IMG/VR virus record: IMGVR_UViG_3300025809_002164
Coordinates: 62,001-126,000 of that record
Direction: 5' to 3' (one strand)
From: a virus
Length of the DNA: 64,000 bases
The notes under the pieces were generated by a model. That model had not been told where the DNA came from. It saw nothing but the letters and a program-made list of their open reading frames with translations, and ran no database searches. Both the position numbers and the translations under genes were made by a program. Of this stretch, positions 42,458-52,673 are shown piece after piece (position 1 is the stretch's first letter; every line of letters starts with the position of its first letter).

Positions 42458-45400
42458 TTAAAAAATTCCAGTTTGCCCGTAAGTAAAAATGCCGCCAGTG
42501 TAAGATAGTCCGGTAGAGAAATGGTTCAACTCCCAACTAGGCTGCGGGAGTTGCTGCATTCTTTGATAGCCTTTCGCAGAATTCAAAACTCCAGTTAGAT
42601 CTATTGGTATGCATATCTCATAAATTGATACAGATTCTGGGCATTTTTCATAAATAGATACTTGAGCTCCAGGAGTTCTTGATGGAGTAATCGTACTAGT
42701 CGGAGTAATCGTACTGGTCGGAGTAATCGTACTAGTCGGAGTAATCGTACTGGTCGGAGTAATCGTACTGGTCGGAGTAATCGTACTAGTCGGAGTAATC
42801 GTACTAGTCGGAGTAATCGTACTGGTCGGAGTAATCGTACTAGTCGGAGTAATCGTACTAGTCGGAGTAATCGTACTGGTCGGAGTAATCGTACTGGTCG
42901 GAGTAATCGTACTGGTCGGAGTAATCGTACTAGTCGGAGTAATCGTACTGGTCGGAGTAATCGTACTGGTCGGAGTAATCGTGCTAGTTGGAGTACGGCT
43001 AGCTCCTGGAGTCATAGTATTCGTAGGAGTAATCGTACTAGTAGGAGTCAATGTCACACTGGGAGTAACAGTAACTGTTGGAGTTCTGCTTGAAGGAGGA
43101 CAATACGGAGGTTGATCATTATCAACGATTAAAACATTGTATGGATTTTTATATAAAATCCTAGATGAAACACAATTTATTTGACCTATATTATATAATG
43201 TAATATTAAAAAATTCAGACTCTTCATGAATAAGATCTTCTTTTGTGTTTATTGCAATATACTGAACATTTTCTCCGCCTGCAAAATTCAGAACCCCTGT
43301 GGTTCCAAAAAAGTCTATACCCTGATCTGCAGAAAATAGGCTAGACGATGTTTTATATCCTACGGAAAAAGGCCCCGAGTAATCTTTGTCAGAGTAAGTT
43401 AATTCCCTATAAACCCTGACTCCAGTAGCTTGACCCTCAACGACATAAGTTGATGGATATTGAAATCTAATAGAGAGTTCTTTTTGAATACAAGTCGGAG
43501 TCGGAGTAATCGTATTAGTCGGAGTAATCGTGTTAGTCGGAGTAATCGTATTGCTCGGAGTAATCGTGCTTGTTGGGGTAATCGTACTGGTCGGAGTAAT
43601 CGTATTGCTCGGAGTAATCGTGCTTGTTGGGGTAATCGTACTGGTCGGAGTAATCGTACTAGTCGGAGTAATCGTACTAGTCGGAGTAATTGTACTAGTC
43701 GGAGTAATCGTACTGGTCGGAGTAATCGTACTAGTCGGAGTAATCGTACTAGTCGGAGTAATCGTACTAGTCGGAGTAATCGTACTAGTCGGAGTAATCG
43801 TACTAGTCGGAGTAATCGTACTAGTCGGAGTAATCGTACTAGTTGGAGTAATCGTACTAGTCGGAGTAATCGTACTAGTCGGAGTAATCGTACTAGTTGG
43901 AGTAATCGTGCTTGTTGGAGTAATCGTACTAGTCGGAGTAATCGTACTAGTCGGAGTAATCGTGCTTGTTGGAGTAATCGTACTAGTCGGAGTAATCGTA
44001 CTAGTCGGAGTAATCGTACTGGTCGGAGTAATCGTACTGGTCGGAGTAATCGTACTAGTTGGAGTAATCGTACTAGTCGGAGTAATCGTGCTAGTCAAGG
44101 TCGGAGTAATCGTACTAGTCGGAGTAATCGTGCTAGTCGGAGTAATCGTGCTAGTCAAGGTCGGAGTAATCGTACTAGTCGGAGTAATCGTGCTAGTCGG
44201 AGTCGCTGTCTGACTGCTTGTTGGAGTCGGAGTTGGGGTTCTTACTGCGATATTAATAACTCCACACTTAGATTTCCTATTAGTATTCAAGTTATCTATA
44301 AAAACAAAAGCATTGTAATTACCTAAGCTACTATAAGTATGACTTACTGTCGTATAATATCCGACTTCATTATCCCATGATAATTTTTGATTGCTCAGAA
44401 TAGTACCATCTCCAAAGTTAACACTATACCTCAAATCATTACTTACATTAAATTGATCTTCAGCCATCAAACCTAAAGAAAAAGTAGAAGCTCCATACTC
44501 AACCCTAGAACCAAAAGGAATACAGCAACTTCCCGATAGTAAAGATGTCGATGGCGTTATAGTTGGAGTAATCGTACTGGTCGGAGTAATCGTACTAGTT
44601 GGAGTAATTGTACTGGTCGCAGTTGGAGTAATCGTACTGGTTGGAGTAATCGTACTAGTCGTAGTCGGAGTACTGGTCGCAGTCGGAGTAATCGTACTGG
44701 TCGGAGTAATCGTACTAGTCGGAGTAATCGTACTGGTCGGAGTATTTGTCGGAGTAATCGTACTGGTCGGAGTATTTGTCGGAGTAATCGTACTAGTCGG
44801 AGTATTTGTTGGAGTAATCGTACTAGTAATCGAAATAGTCGGAGTATTCGTCGGAGTAATCGTACTAGTCGGAGTATTCGTCGGAGTAATCGTACTGGTC
44901 GGAGTATTTGTCGGAGTAATCGTACTGGTCGGAGTATTTGTCGGAGTAATCGTGCTAGTCGGAGTATTTGTAGGAGTAATCGTACTAGTAATCGAAATAG
45001 TCGGAGTATTCGTCGGAGTAATCGAAATAGTCGGAGTATTCGTCGGAGTAATCGTACTAGTAATCGAAATAGTCGGAGTAATCGTGCTAGTCGGAGTATT
45101 TGTAGGAGTAATCGTAGGGGTGGCTGTACTACTCGGACTCGGAGGCGGAACTTCGCCCTGCACGATATTCATTGGAGCGGGAGAACCCGCCATCGAAATC
45201 GGACTAGAAGCATAAGTTAAAGTAAGGCTCGGAGTAAATACTGAAGATTTCTGAATTGTCCCGTTAGTAATCTGCTCAGACCTAGAAAATCCTCCATCTC
45301 CTACTAGCCTGACTTGTATCAACTTGTCTCCTGGGTTTAATGCATCGTCATGAAGAGAAATCTCAAAAATTTTTCTTCTTCCAAGATTATTTAATGCCGC

Positions 45401-45985
45401 AACATTCGTAGTTGGAGGATTCATGTGAGTTCCACGAAACGTAGTCGCTACTGCGGATCCTTTGTATGTATTAAAATGATTCTCGTTTGTAAAAATTGGA
45501 TCCTGACCATCCAGCTTTTCATTGTAACCCATGTAATAATAGATTCCAACTGGAGACATCTCCACAATATTTGAAATGGCAAACAATTTAGTGTATATCT
45601 TTGTTACCAAACCAGCCCGAGTTTCACCCGCTGCAATATTAATATTTGCTATATTAAAATCGAAGGTGTGGGATGTTGGGGGGTTAGTAACACTTCCAGA
45701 AAACAACCCATTGAAGCCGCGAGCTGTGCTGCCATTCTGGAGCTTATAGTAACCCAAACTTGTCGCAGTCCTTCTCTCTGAAGGCCAGGATCGAACACCT
45801 CCAACTATTTTTTTTGATAATTGCTGAAGGGCCGGTAAAAACCCAACAATACTGAGCTCTCCAGAAAAAACTCCCCCTATTGCCAAGCTAGCGGCAGCAG
45901 GCAGCCTGAATAAATATTTCTTATCATAAGAACTGGAGCCGTTGTAGATATGTTTATTCCATCTATCTGTATGAACTACCGACAT
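42458..45985 (-). CDS. giant mucin-like virion protein with PKD-like and Calx-beta-like domains
   Basis: 1175 residues from the ATG at 45985, which lies one base after the upstream stop; a TTG 15 bases earlier would overlap it. Order: N-terminal beta domain (1-280), ITPTNTP/ITPTST array (about 282-478), a PKD-like domain (VNFGDGT ... [13 protein letters not shown], about 480-580), a second array (581-830), a Calx-beta-like domain (about 835-960, [14 protein letters not shown] ... [10 protein letters not shown]), a third array (966-1104), and a short tail. About half the protein is Thr/Ser/Pro. It is likely a long modular fibre or decoration. Confidence 0.75.
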   Translation of the reverse strand: MSVVHTDRWNKHIYNGSSSYDKKYLFRLPAAASLAIGGVFSGELSIVGFLPALQQLSKKIVGGVRSWPSERRTATSLGYYKLQNGSTARGFNGLFSGSVTNPPTSHTFDFNIANINIAAGETRAGLVTKIYTKLFAISNIVEMSPVGIYYYMGYNEKLDGQDPIFTNENHFNTYKGSAVATTFRGTHMNPPTTNVAALNNLGRRKIFEISLHDDALNPGDKLIQVRLVGDGGFSRSEQITNGTIQKSSVFTPSLTLTYASSPISMAGSPAPMNIVQGEVPPPSPSSTATPTITPTNTPTSTITPTISITSTITPTNTPTISITPTNTPTISITSTITPTNTPTSTITPTNTPTSTITPTNTPTSTITPTNTPTSTITPTNTPTISITSTITPTNTPTSTITPTNTPTSTITPTNTPTSTITPTSTITPTSTITPTATSTPTTTSTITPTSTITPTATSTITPTSTITPTSTITPTITPSTSLLSGSCCIPFGSRVEYGASTFSLGLMAEDQFNVSNDLRYSVNFGDGTILSNQKLSWDNEVGYYTTVSHTYSSLGNYNAFVFIDNLNTNRKSKCGVINIAVRTPTPTPTSSQTATPTSTITPTSTITPTLTSTITPTSTITPTSTITPTLTSTITPTSTITPTSTITPTSTITPTSTITPTSTITPTSTITPTSTITPTSTITPTSTITPTSTITPTSTITPTSTITPTSTITPTSTITPTSTITPTSTITPTSTITPTSTITPTSTITPTSTITPTSTITPTSTITPTSTITPTSTITPTSTITPTSTITPSNTITPTSTITPTSTITPSNTITPTNTITPTNTITPTPTCIQKELSIRFQYPSTYVVEGQATGVRVYRELTYSDKDYSGPFSVGYKTSSSLFSADQGIDFFGTTGVLNFAGGENVQYIAINTKEDLIHEESEFFNITLYNIGQINCVSSRILYKNPYNVLIVDNDQPPYCPPSSRTPTVTVTPSVTLTPTSTITPTNTMTPGASRTPTSTITPTSTITPTSTITPTSTITPTSTITPTSTITPTSTITPTSTITPTSTITPTSTITPTSTITPTSTITPTSTITPTSTITPTSTITPTSTITPTSTITPSRTPGAQVSIYEKCPESVSIYEICIPIDLTGVLNSAKGYQRMQQLPQPSWELNHFSTGLSYTGGIFTYGQTGIF
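42674..43088 (-). repeat. 18-bp ITPTST array (array C1)
   Basis: Highly regular tandem 18-bp units near the 3' end of the giant gene, mixing CTAGTC and CTGGTC variants, ended by a GASRTPT interruption. Confidence 0.9.
43495..44243 (-). repeat. 18-bp ITPTST array (array C2)
   Basis: The longest uninterrupted array, about 40 units, with two LTST interruptions. Several stretches of adjacent units are identical, indicating recent expansion. Confidence 0.9.
44550..45140 (-). repeat. mixed ITPTNTP/ITPTST array (array C3)
   Basis: Here the higher-order unit is [10 protein letters not shown] (30 bp), with occasional ISITST pieces, showing a different expansion history from C1 and C2. Confidence 0.85.
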
Positions 45986-45986
45986 A

Positions 45987-48206
45987 CTAACTAGGCTCAA
46001 CTATAAATACCGAGTAAGGATTAACTCCTAGGATCTGAACGTTAGAACTTACACTAACTGGGTTAGATAAGTAAATATTAAAAAACTCATCGCTCTCCCT
46101 AGGGTCATTATCTCCAGGAATCGGCAAGCCAGTAACTGTTATTTCTTTGAAAAGTTCACCCTTATTGAAAGATAGTGTGCCTGCCCCAGAAGCATAGTCA
46201 TATTCATACCCAGCAATCGCAAAAACACCGGAGCCGGAAGCACTATTTCCCGCATCCCTAGTGGAGTAATCAACAGAAAATGCTTCTAAAGATTGATCGC
46301 TCCTGAACGAATCTCTTACAACTCTTAAAGTCGCAACTGTTCCTTCTACTAAATAAGTGGAAGAATATTGAAACCTTACATACTGATTATTTATCCGGCT
46401 CAAAGTCGGAGTAATCGTAGTAGTCGGAGTAATCGTAGTAGTCGGAGTAATCGTACTAGTCGGAGTAATCGTGCTAGTTGGAGTAATCGTACTAGTTGGA
46501 GTAATTGTGCTGGTCGCAGTTGGAGTGATCGTACTAGTCGGAGTAATCGTACTAGTCGGAGTAATCGTACTAGTTGGAGTAATCGTACTAGTCGGAGTAA
46601 TCGTACTGGTCGGAGTAATCGTACTGGTTGGAGTGCGGCTAGCTCCTGGAGTCATAGTATTCGTAGGAGTAATCGTACTAGTTGGAGTGATCGTACTAGT
46701 CGGAGTAATCGTACTGGTTGGAGTAATCGTACTGGTCGGAGTAATCGTACTAGTCGGAGTAATCGTACTGGTCGGAGTAATCGTACTGGTCGGAGTAATC
46801 GTACTGGTTGGAGTAATTGTGCTAGTAGTAGTAACAGTCGGAGTAACCGTGCTGCTAATCGTAATGCTCGGAGTAATAGTCGGAGTGATTGTACTGGTTG
46901 GAGTAATAGTTGGGGTTAAGCTACTCGTAGGAGTAGGGCTTAAAGCTATTACCGGAGGACAGAAAAGAGCTTCGTCAAAATCTGAAGATGACGGATTACC
47001 TGGGCACGGCTTTGGGTCGTTAGATCCTGGAGCAGAGGCTGAGTTGAGGCAACCCCCACTCACCAGAAAACCATTAGTGGTTGTTAACGTAAAATCAAAG
47101 CCAACATCAACACTAGCAGCTCCGCCAATCTGCATGTTCGTATTTTTGCTTTTCAATACAGCATTATCAATAACATAAGTCATTAACGTTCTTCTCGAGG
47201 TATCGTCTCCCTGACAAAAGGAAGAGGATGGCGGACAATTATCCTTACAATCTATTGTTATCTTGTAAGGCTTATCGTAACCTAATATTTTATTCAAATT
47301 ACCCGTCTCTAAATTTCTTTTAATTATATTCAGATTTAAAGATCCCCTAGCGGGCAAACTTAATTTCCTATCATACGGATACATAGATCCAAACCCATAC
47401 AGATTTCTACGATTTAAGTCAACACCAATATCAAAGCCTACAGCATTAGCATTATCCTTAGATACTACAGATCCTCCGATATTTAATTCTTCAATTTTAA
47501 TATCTATATAATTAGGAAGCAAGGCTGGAGCGGAATACTCATCAGCGAAGTCCTGAGGTCCAAATTGATATTTATGACGATCCTTGTACTCTCCGTCGTA
47601 TAAATGAATTGCAGGTATATAATTATTGGAGTTATATTCATCCAGCTTAATATTTGAAGCTTGATAATCCATTGAGACCACAGCTGGCGAGCCAACTTGC
47701 ACCGATAAATTATAACTTGTAGCGAATGCATTGCCTACACCCATGACATAATGCCCAATAAAGTCAGACTCTTTCAGTAAATAATTAGCTTGCTTACCTA
47801 CATCACTCCTAAGGACCAGGAAAAAGTTTTTATCCCCAAAGTGTCTAGATATAAAGCTATTTTCCGCAATACCTCCGTTAGGGACAACATTAAAATTTAA
47901 AAGGTATTCATTAAGCCCACAAGTAGGTAGGTAGCTGAAACTAAAATTAACAGGAACCGGCTCTATGTTTACATCAATATTACTTCCAGGGCTAGGAACT
48001 GCATTGATTACATTAATTCTCCGAGTAAGCAAGTCTTCATGACCTATCTGCTTAATCTCTTCTCTATTTATATCAAAACCATAAGAAACGGACTGAACTT
48101 TTGTTATTTGTCTAAGAAATGATTGGTCGACATCAAAATGCGGCCTGAATGCTGGAGCTGGACCAACAAATAAAGCTGCATAATCAGACCTAAAAAAATT
48201 CCTCAT
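45987..48206 (-). CDS. tail-tube-like protein with Thr/Ser/Pro array and Calx-beta-like C-domain
   Basis: 739 residues. Residues 1-400 resemble the 48290-49912 protein ([23 protein letters not shown] corresponds to LKRVQSANYSFTINRQDVNQFGH), a tail-tube-like fold. Residues about 421-601 are an ITPTST array with a GASRTPT break. The last 130 residues look Calx-beta-like ([14 protein letters not shown] ... [10 protein letters not shown]). It could be a decorated tube or tail-tip variant. A GTGTA element and an AAGG ribosome-binding site precede the ATG. Confidence 0.7.
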   Translation of the reverse strand: MRNFFRSDYAALFVGPAPAFRPHFDVDQSFLRQITKVQSVSYGFDINREEIKQIGHEDLLTRRINVINAVPSPGSNIDVNIEPVPVNFSFSYLPTCGLNEYLLNFNVVPNGGIAENSFISRHFGDKNFFLVLRSDVGKQANYLLKESDFIGHYVMGVGNAFATSYNLSVQVGSPAVVSMDYQASNIKLDEYNSNNYIPAIHLYDGEYKDRHKYQFGPQDFADEYSAPALLPNYIDIKIEELNIGGSVVSKDNANAVGFDIGVDLNRRNLYGFGSMYPYDRKLSLPARGSLNLNIIKRNLETGNLNKILGYDKPYKITIDCKDNCPPSSSFCQGDDTSRRTLMTYVIDNAVLKSKNTNMQIGGAASVDVGFDFTLTTTNGFLVSGGCLNSASAPGSNDPKPCPGNPSSSDFDEALFCPPVIALSPTPTSSLTPTITPTSTITPTITPSITISSTVTPTVTTTSTITPTSTITPTSTITPTSTITPTSTITPTSTITPTSTITPTSTITPTSTITPTNTMTPGASRTPTSTITPTSTITPTSTITPTSTITPTSTITPTSTITPTATSTITPTSTITPTSTITPTSTITPTTTITPTTTITPTLSRINNQYVRFQYSSTYLVEGTVATLRVVRDSFRSDQSLEAFSVDYSTRDAGNSASGSGVFAIAGYEYDYASGAGTLSFNKGELFKEITVTGLPIPGDNDPRESDEFFNIYLSNPVSVSSNVQILGVNPYSVFIVEPS
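46403..46945 (-). repeat. 18-bp ITPTST array (array D)
   Basis: Tandem units in the 45987-48206 gene. The TPGASRTPT interruption is shared with array C1, suggesting copying between genes. Confidence 0.9.
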
Positions 48207-48219
48207 ACCTTAATAAACA

Positions 48220-48250
48220 ATTACACCACAACCGGAGATTGTGGTGTAAT
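48220..48250. terminator. perfect 12-bp hairpin between two structural genes
   Basis: ATTACACCACAA (48220-48231), seven-base loop CCGGAGA, TTGTGGTGTAAT (48239-48250). It lies about 40 bases after the stop of the 48290-49912 gene, the usual place for a terminator, but lacks a long T-run. Read leftward, its second arm contains GTGTAAT, so the structure also holds the GTGTA element of the next gene. Confidence 0.65.
48222..48226 (-). promoter_or_regulatory. GTGTA element inside the hairpin, before the 45987-48206 gene
   Basis: On the minus strand GTGTAATTGTTTATTAAGGT precedes the ATG at 48206, with the first G at -20. Here an AAGG ribosome-binding site is present, unlike in the -14 to -17 class. 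Confidence 0.45.
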
Positions 48251-48289
48251 ATAATAAAATATATATACTTTATTTACATTCTTTTAAAA

Positions 48290-49912
48290 TTAAAAGTGTT
48301 TTGTGTGTTTAGCCACTTCGGAATTCCAACCTTCAGACTCTTTTCCGGAGTAGTATCCAGATGTTCCAAGGTGTCCATATCTGAAATATTTCAGCCCGTC
48401 CCCTGTATTCTCAATAGTTGGGAAAGATTTATTCTTGCCATCAGCCCCTGTCTGGTTTTCATAGCCAGAAAAGAATACTCCAACCGCTGATTCTTCAGGG
48501 CCTCCTATTTGAGTTGAAAATGTAAGGTCTACGGTTTTATTGTCTCCTATTGATGAACTAAAGCTTTCTGAATCTAGTACGGCTTTTTTGAAATCAATCA
48601 CAATAGCATCAGGTTTTGCGTTAGGATCACATACAACACATGAAGGATTTTGAATTCTAACCTTAAGGTCGTAAGTTCCTCCGCAAATAAGATCAACTAA
48701 ATTTCCATCTTTTAAATCTGCTACTAATGCATTAACACTCAAAGAGCAAGTTACAGGAAAATCTACTTCTTTAGCATATGCATATGTACTACCCAATCTC
48801 TGTAATGCTGATCTACCGAGAGGAGTAGATAACGAAAAGCTTTGAATGTGAGCACTACCAAAATCGGCAGGATTATTATACCCAACAGAATTTCCAGATA
48901 ATTGCCTAGAAATTAATGCAGAATCTTGAAGATCTATAGTTATATCTCCAGGCTTTAAGACGCTTTGACCTTGACCACTTTCAGTGGGGGGTAAAGTGAA
49001 GCATCTATCACAAATTAATGTGCCATCTGTTGGATCAATTGCTGGTATATTTTTGTAATCTGTACCCACGTCAGATTTTAAATTCATTCCTTCTACGGTA
49101 ACTGAAGCTGTTGGAAAGGATCCAACACTTCCTTCTATAGAATAATCAGTAACATAACCGTTTCCAAGACTAATAGATGTTTTCTCTGCCTCGGTTACCA
49201 TTTGGTCACCCTTGAGAGCATCTCTGCCTTCTGGCACAGTTAATATAAAAAAGTTGTTTCCAAATTCATTTTGAGATCGAGTCATCATTCCTGACAAGCT
49301 CTGAAATGAGCCATCAGTTACCATCCCCATTAATCTTTCATTTTCTCCATCCGTCAAGTAGTAAGAAAAATCCAGACTTACAGTTGGAGCCTCAAGGACC
49401 ACAGAGTCGATTCTTGCTAAATGTCCAAACTGATTGACATCTTGCCTATTTATAGTAAAGCTATAATTAGCGCTTTGAACTCTTTTAAGTTGCTCAACAG
49501 TTGTTCCCCATGAACCTTTAACATTGACGTCTCCATAGTGCTTCATGTATTTCAAGCCATTACCCGTAACACCACTTAGCATACCAAGGTCAGCGAGTAC
49601 TGGATGCCCCACCGCTTTGTAACCAGTATTCCCTGTAAGATTAAAGCCTGTAAAAGTTCCAGTACAGTCGTAAGTTTTATATTTAAAGTCAGTCCAAAGA
49701 CCTCCTCCAGTTGTTCCGGATCCCACACAAGCATTAAAACCAAACGTGGAGTCATTCACACCACTTCCGGTTATCATACATTCATTTATCGTTGTTGCCC
49801 CGGTTACCGACTCGGGTGGCATGTAGTAAAGATGATGACCTGTCGTGTCTGGTGATATGAATAAAGCTTCACTTTGATAAATTACTCGATTTCTTGCTGG
49901 TAGTTTGCTCAT
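48290..49912 (-). CDS. probable major virion protein, tail-tube-like
   Basis: 540 residues. The middle (LKRVQSANYSFTINRQDVNQFGHLA, then VSLDFSYYLTDGENERLMGM) follows the pattern of tail-tube-type proteins. It is paralogous to the first half of the 45987-48206 gene. It has no Thr/Ser/Pro array. It has its own GTGTA element with a long leader and a strong hairpin after its stop, which suggests high, separately controlled expression, as expected for a major tail component. A sheath or tube cannot be separated by eye. Confidence 0.6.
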   Translation of the reverse strand: MSKLPARNRVIYQSEALFISPDTTGHHLYYMPPESVTGATTINECMITGSGVNDSTFGFNACVGSGTTGGGLWTDFKYKTYDCTGTFTGFNLTGNTGYKAVGHPVLADLGMLSGVTGNGLKYMKHYGDVNVKGSWGTTVEQLKRVQSANYSFTINRQDVNQFGHLARIDSVVLEAPTVSLDFSYYLTDGENERLMGMVTDGSFQSLSGMMTRSQNEFGNNFFILTVPEGRDALKGDQMVTEAEKTSISLGNGYVTDYSIEGSVGSFPTASVTVEGMNLKSDVGTDYKNIPAIDPTDGTLICDRCFTLPPTESGQGQSVLKPGDITIDLQDSALISRQLSGNSVGYNNPADFGSAHIQSFSLSTPLGRSALQRLGSTYAYAKEVDFPVTCSLSVNALVADLKDGNLVDLICGGTYDLKVRIQNPSCVVCDPNAKPDAIVIDFKKAVLDSESFSSSIGDNKTVDLTFSTQIGGPEESAVGVFFSGYENQTGADGKNKSFPTIENTGDGLKYFRYGHLGTSGYYSGKESEGWNSEVAKHTKHF

Positions 49913-49951
49913 TATATTATATATTTTAGTAAATTTGTAGTTGAAATTAAA

Positions 49952-49956
49952 TACAC
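49952..49956 (-). promoter_or_regulatory. GTGTA element with long leader, before the 48290-49912 gene
   Basis: On the minus strand GTGTATTTAATTT lies 44 bases before the ATG at 49912. It overlaps an A/T hairpin that follows the upstream gene's stop. Confidence 0.45.
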
Positions 49957-49974
49957 AAGAAAAATATTTTTGTG
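49954..49974. terminator. imperfect A/T hairpin after the 49979-51580 gene
   Basis: CACAAGAAAAAT paired with ATTTTTGTG, about eight base pairs with one bulge, five bases past the stop codon. Weak stem, so a terminator is only possible. Confidence 0.35.
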
Positions 49975-49978
49975 AAAT

Positions 49979-51580
49979 TTATTCCCAAATTCCAGTAAAC
50001 CTAATTTCCATTTTTGGAACACTGGAGGTTCCGTAGTTTGTGCTGACGGGGTCACTACTATAAAGGCCTACTCTTAGGTGTATGCTTTGATTATGCGCAT
50101 CTTTAGTTATGGTCTTAACTTGAGTAAATGTCCCGTTATTATTTTTCTGCATCAGTCCAAAATCATATAAAAGAAAATCTGACAGTGTACATCCCGCAGG
50201 GTTTGCGAAATAATCAGGAGCAGATGTAAATTTATCATCCGCAGCATTATCCATATTCAAGTAAGGCCACGGATCATCTGAACCTTGGTACACCCATCCG
50301 TACCCATCATCATGAGCCCCGTTACAACCTGCAGTAGATTTAATATTCATTGGATCTGCCGGTAAGATTGTAAATTTAGTTTTACCTTCAGGCCAAGCGA
50401 TATTTGATTTACTCGAATTAAAGGCTGAACCTTGTGTATCTAATCCCCCATCGATTAAGGCTACGACTCCTCCTCCGCCTGCTCCAGTTAATTGTATGTA
50501 AGAATATTCAGGGTCAGCCTGACTTGGTGGTGAAGACGTCGCTGTAGGAGTTACCGTAGCAGTCGGAGTGATAGTACTGGTAGGAGTAATAGATGAAGTA
50601 GCAGTCGGAGTGATAGTACTGGTAGGACTCACTGAAGATGTTATTGTAGCAGTCGGAGTGATAGTGCTGGTAGGAGTAATAGATGAAGTAGTAGTCGGAG
50701 TAGTAGTGGTCGTTGGAGTCGGAGTTTCACTAGCTCCAGGACTAACGCTAGCAGTCGGAGTAATCGTGCTCGTTGGAGTAATAGAGTTAGTCGGAGTTAT
50801 TGTCTGAGTTATGGTCGGAGTTATTGTGCTAGTAGGAGTAATGGATGAGGTAACAGTCGGAGTTATCGTACTGGTAGGAGTCACTGAAGATGTTACTGTG
50901 GCAGTCGGAGTTATTGTGCTAGTAGGAGTAATGGATGAGGTAACAGTCGGAGTTATCGTACTGGTAGGAGTCACTGAAGATGTTACTGTAGCCGTCGGAG
51001 TAATCGTACTGGTCGCACTCGGAGTAATCGTGCTAGTCGGAGTAATACTTGGAGTAGTCGTAATAGTCGGAGTAATACTCGGAGTAATCGTAATAGTCGG
51101 AGTAATACTTGGAGTAGTCGTAATAGTCGGAGTAATCGTACTAGTCGGAGTAATCGAGCTGGTAGCAGTCGGGGTGATAGTGCTAGTGGGGGTAATAGTA
51201 TTAGTTGGCGTAACACTTGCAGACATTAGCATTGAAGATGTCGGAGTTGGAGTCGGAGTAGTCGTGCTAGTTGGAGTAACACTAGGGTCAGGAGGGCAAT
51301 TAAATTTTATCCCCGACAGCATTGGACTGATTCCAAATACTTCTCCCTGCTCATTATAAGCGGAAACTTTATAATTATAAAGCACTGTATCACAATATTC
51401 TACTTCGTCAACCCCAGTAATAAGTATAGGGTTTCCTACTCCGGAAGGAATTAAAGTCTTAATGTGATTAAAATCTCCATAAGTAGATCCAGCGACTTCC
51501 TGCCTGTACAGCTTATAACCGTCAGCCAAGTAAGGCTCCTCGTTTTTGTGCAAAAAACTATAATATACTTTATATGCCAT
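49979..51580 (-). CDS. virion protein: FN3-like domain, Thr/Ser/Pro stalk, C-terminal tip
   Basis: 533 residues. Residues 1-95 look like a fibronectin-III module (MAYKVYYSFLH ... YNYKVSAYNEQGEVFG). Residues about 99-349 are TPTST-type repeats including SSITPTST and TITPSIT variants. Residues 350-533 form a Gly/Asn/Asp-rich tip domain (LTGAGGGGVVALIDGG). It is likely a fibre with a long stalk. It begins a transcription unit with a GTGTA element at -14. Confidence 0.7.
   Translation of the reverse strand: MAYKVYYSFLHKNEEPYLADGYKLYRQEVAGSTYGDFNHIKTLIPSGVGNPILITGVDEVEYCDTVLYNYKVSAYNEQGEVFGISPMLSGIKFNCPPDPSVTPTSTTTPTPTPTSSMLMSASVTPTNTITPTSTITPTATSSITPTSTITPTITTTPSITPTITITPSITPTITTTPSITPTSTITPSATSTITPTATVTSSVTPTSTITPTVTSSITPTSTITPTATVTSSVTPTSTITPTVTSSITPTSTITPTITQTITPTNSITPTSTITPTASVSPGASETPTPTTTTTPTTTSSITPTSTITPTATITSSVSPTSTITPTATSSITPTSTITPTATVTPTATSSPPSQADPEYSYIQLTGAGGGGVVALIDGGLDTQGSAFNSSKSNIAWPEGKTKFTILPADPMNIKSTAGCNGAHDDGYGWVYQGSDDPWPYLNMDNAADDKFTSAPDYFANPAGCTLSDFLLYDFGLMQKNNNGTFTQVKTITKDAHNQSIHLRVGLYSSDPVSTNYGTSSVPKMEIRFTGIWE
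50533..51285 (-). repeat. Thr/Ser/Pro-coding tandem array (array E)
   Basis: A less regular mixture of 18-bp ITPTST units with SSITPTST, TVTSSVTP and TITPSIT variants, older or more diverged than arrays C and D. Confidence 0.85.
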
Positions 51581-51589
51581 CTTTAATGT

Positions 51590-51594
51590 TACAC
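51590..51594 (-). promoter_or_regulatory. GTGTA element before the 49979-51580 gene
   Basis: On the minus strand GTGTAACATTAAAG abuts the ATG at 51580, with the first G at -14. Confidence 0.5.
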
Positions 51595-51641
51595 TATTTT
51601 TTAACCTAGATAAAATATAAACCTATTTTTTATTATAGAAG

Positions 51642-52673
51642 CTATTCCTTCAACTGTAAACCATAAGGAGCCTTTGGAGCTCTGGACTCTAAAATTAACC
51701 CATACGGAGACTGAGGTTTGAATGTAGTCTTTAAAGTTAGCGAGTATGGAGCTAAAGGAATGTATGCTGTCCTTGGAGCTCTAGAAGCTACCGGCTCAAC
51801 TAATGGCTGCCTGGGAAACCTATGACTCCTTACATCAAAATCAACAAACCCTATATACAATCCAGGGTGAGCTTTTTTAGCAATTCTGTCATTGAGTTTA
51901 GATACAGTTACATTATCTATATAAAAAGAGCTTTGACTATTATTTATATTAAAATACCTATCACTCAAATCCTTATACTCGTAGGTACCAAATTTTAAGT
52001 CACCAAATTCATTCAATGGATGCTCATTAAAGCCCACGTTAGCCACATTCGTAAGCTTAGTATCTTTCAGTATTGAGAAAACCCCATCCAGCTGATATGA
52101 ATTTTCCGCAAAAACAACACATCTAATCTTACTTTCGGTTGTATCTTCTCCGCCAAAAGCAAAAGGGTTATTCACTCCAGCCTCATAAGAGCAAAATATA
52201 GCAGGAACAACTTGATCGTATGGCTTAATTCCCTTAAAAATTTCTTGATCAAATCGACTATTTTTATCAAATTTAGTTTCAATTAATAATTCTTCTTCAG
52301 TTTGGTCTGTGATATATATATTAAAATCCTTAACAGAATACAACCCATCAACTTTCGATGACTCGTTAGCCATTTGCCTAGGTATTAATACTCTTCCATT
52401 ATTGAAGTCATACTTAACTCCCATTTTATTTCTATCGATAAAAAAATTATCCAAAGTTATTCCCTTTATTATTTCAGCTCCCTCTACAGAAGAATCTGTG
52501 ACCCATTGCTTGTGAGGCGAGGCAAATGCATAAAAATTATCATCCAACCTTCCGTCATTTTGGAAATAAAAACTAGACTCTATGTTCTGGTATGCTTCTC
52601 CCTTACATAGTATTGCATGATCTAACCATAATACGAAACTTGTTATTATTTGGTGCTGGAATTGAGGTTTCAT
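51642..52673 (-). CDS. virion-associated protein, C-terminal short repeats
   Basis: 343 residues, mainly beta-predicted and aromatic-rich. The last 55 residues repeat a short pattern: APYSLTLK, SPYGLILES, APYGLQLKE. Such peptides may bind a partner along the tail. The N-terminus (FVLWLDHAILCKGEAYQN) is distinctive but not recognised. The stop lies 61 bases before the next gene. The start overlaps the 52673-53269 stop. Confidence 0.65.
   Translation of the reverse strand: MKPQFQHQIITSFVLWLDHAILCKGEAYQNIESSFYFQNDGRLDDNFYAFASPHKQWVTDSSVEGAEIIKGITLDNFFIDRNKMGVKYDFNNGRVLIPRQMANESSKVDGLYSVKDFNIYITDQTEEELLIETKFDKNSRFDQEIFKGIKPYDQVVPAIFCSYEAGVNNPFAFGGEDTTESKIRCVVFAENSYQLDGVFSILKDTKLTNVANVGFNEHPLNEFGDLKFGTYEYKDLSDRYFNINNSQSSFYIDNVTVSKLNDRIAKKAHPGLYIGFVDFDVRSHRFPRQPLVEPVASRAPRTAYIPLAPYSLTLKTTFKPQSPYGLILESRAPKAPYGLQLKE

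Noticed and set aside
42674-45140. CRISPR-like regular repeats
   Set aside because: The unit is 18 bp in direct tandem with no unique spacers and it codes in frame for ITPTST, so this is a coding minisatellite.
45986-46000. TTG start at 46000 for the giant mucin-like protein
   Set aside because: The ATG at 45985 lies one base after the upstream stop, which avoids overlap and matches the usual spacing of the block.
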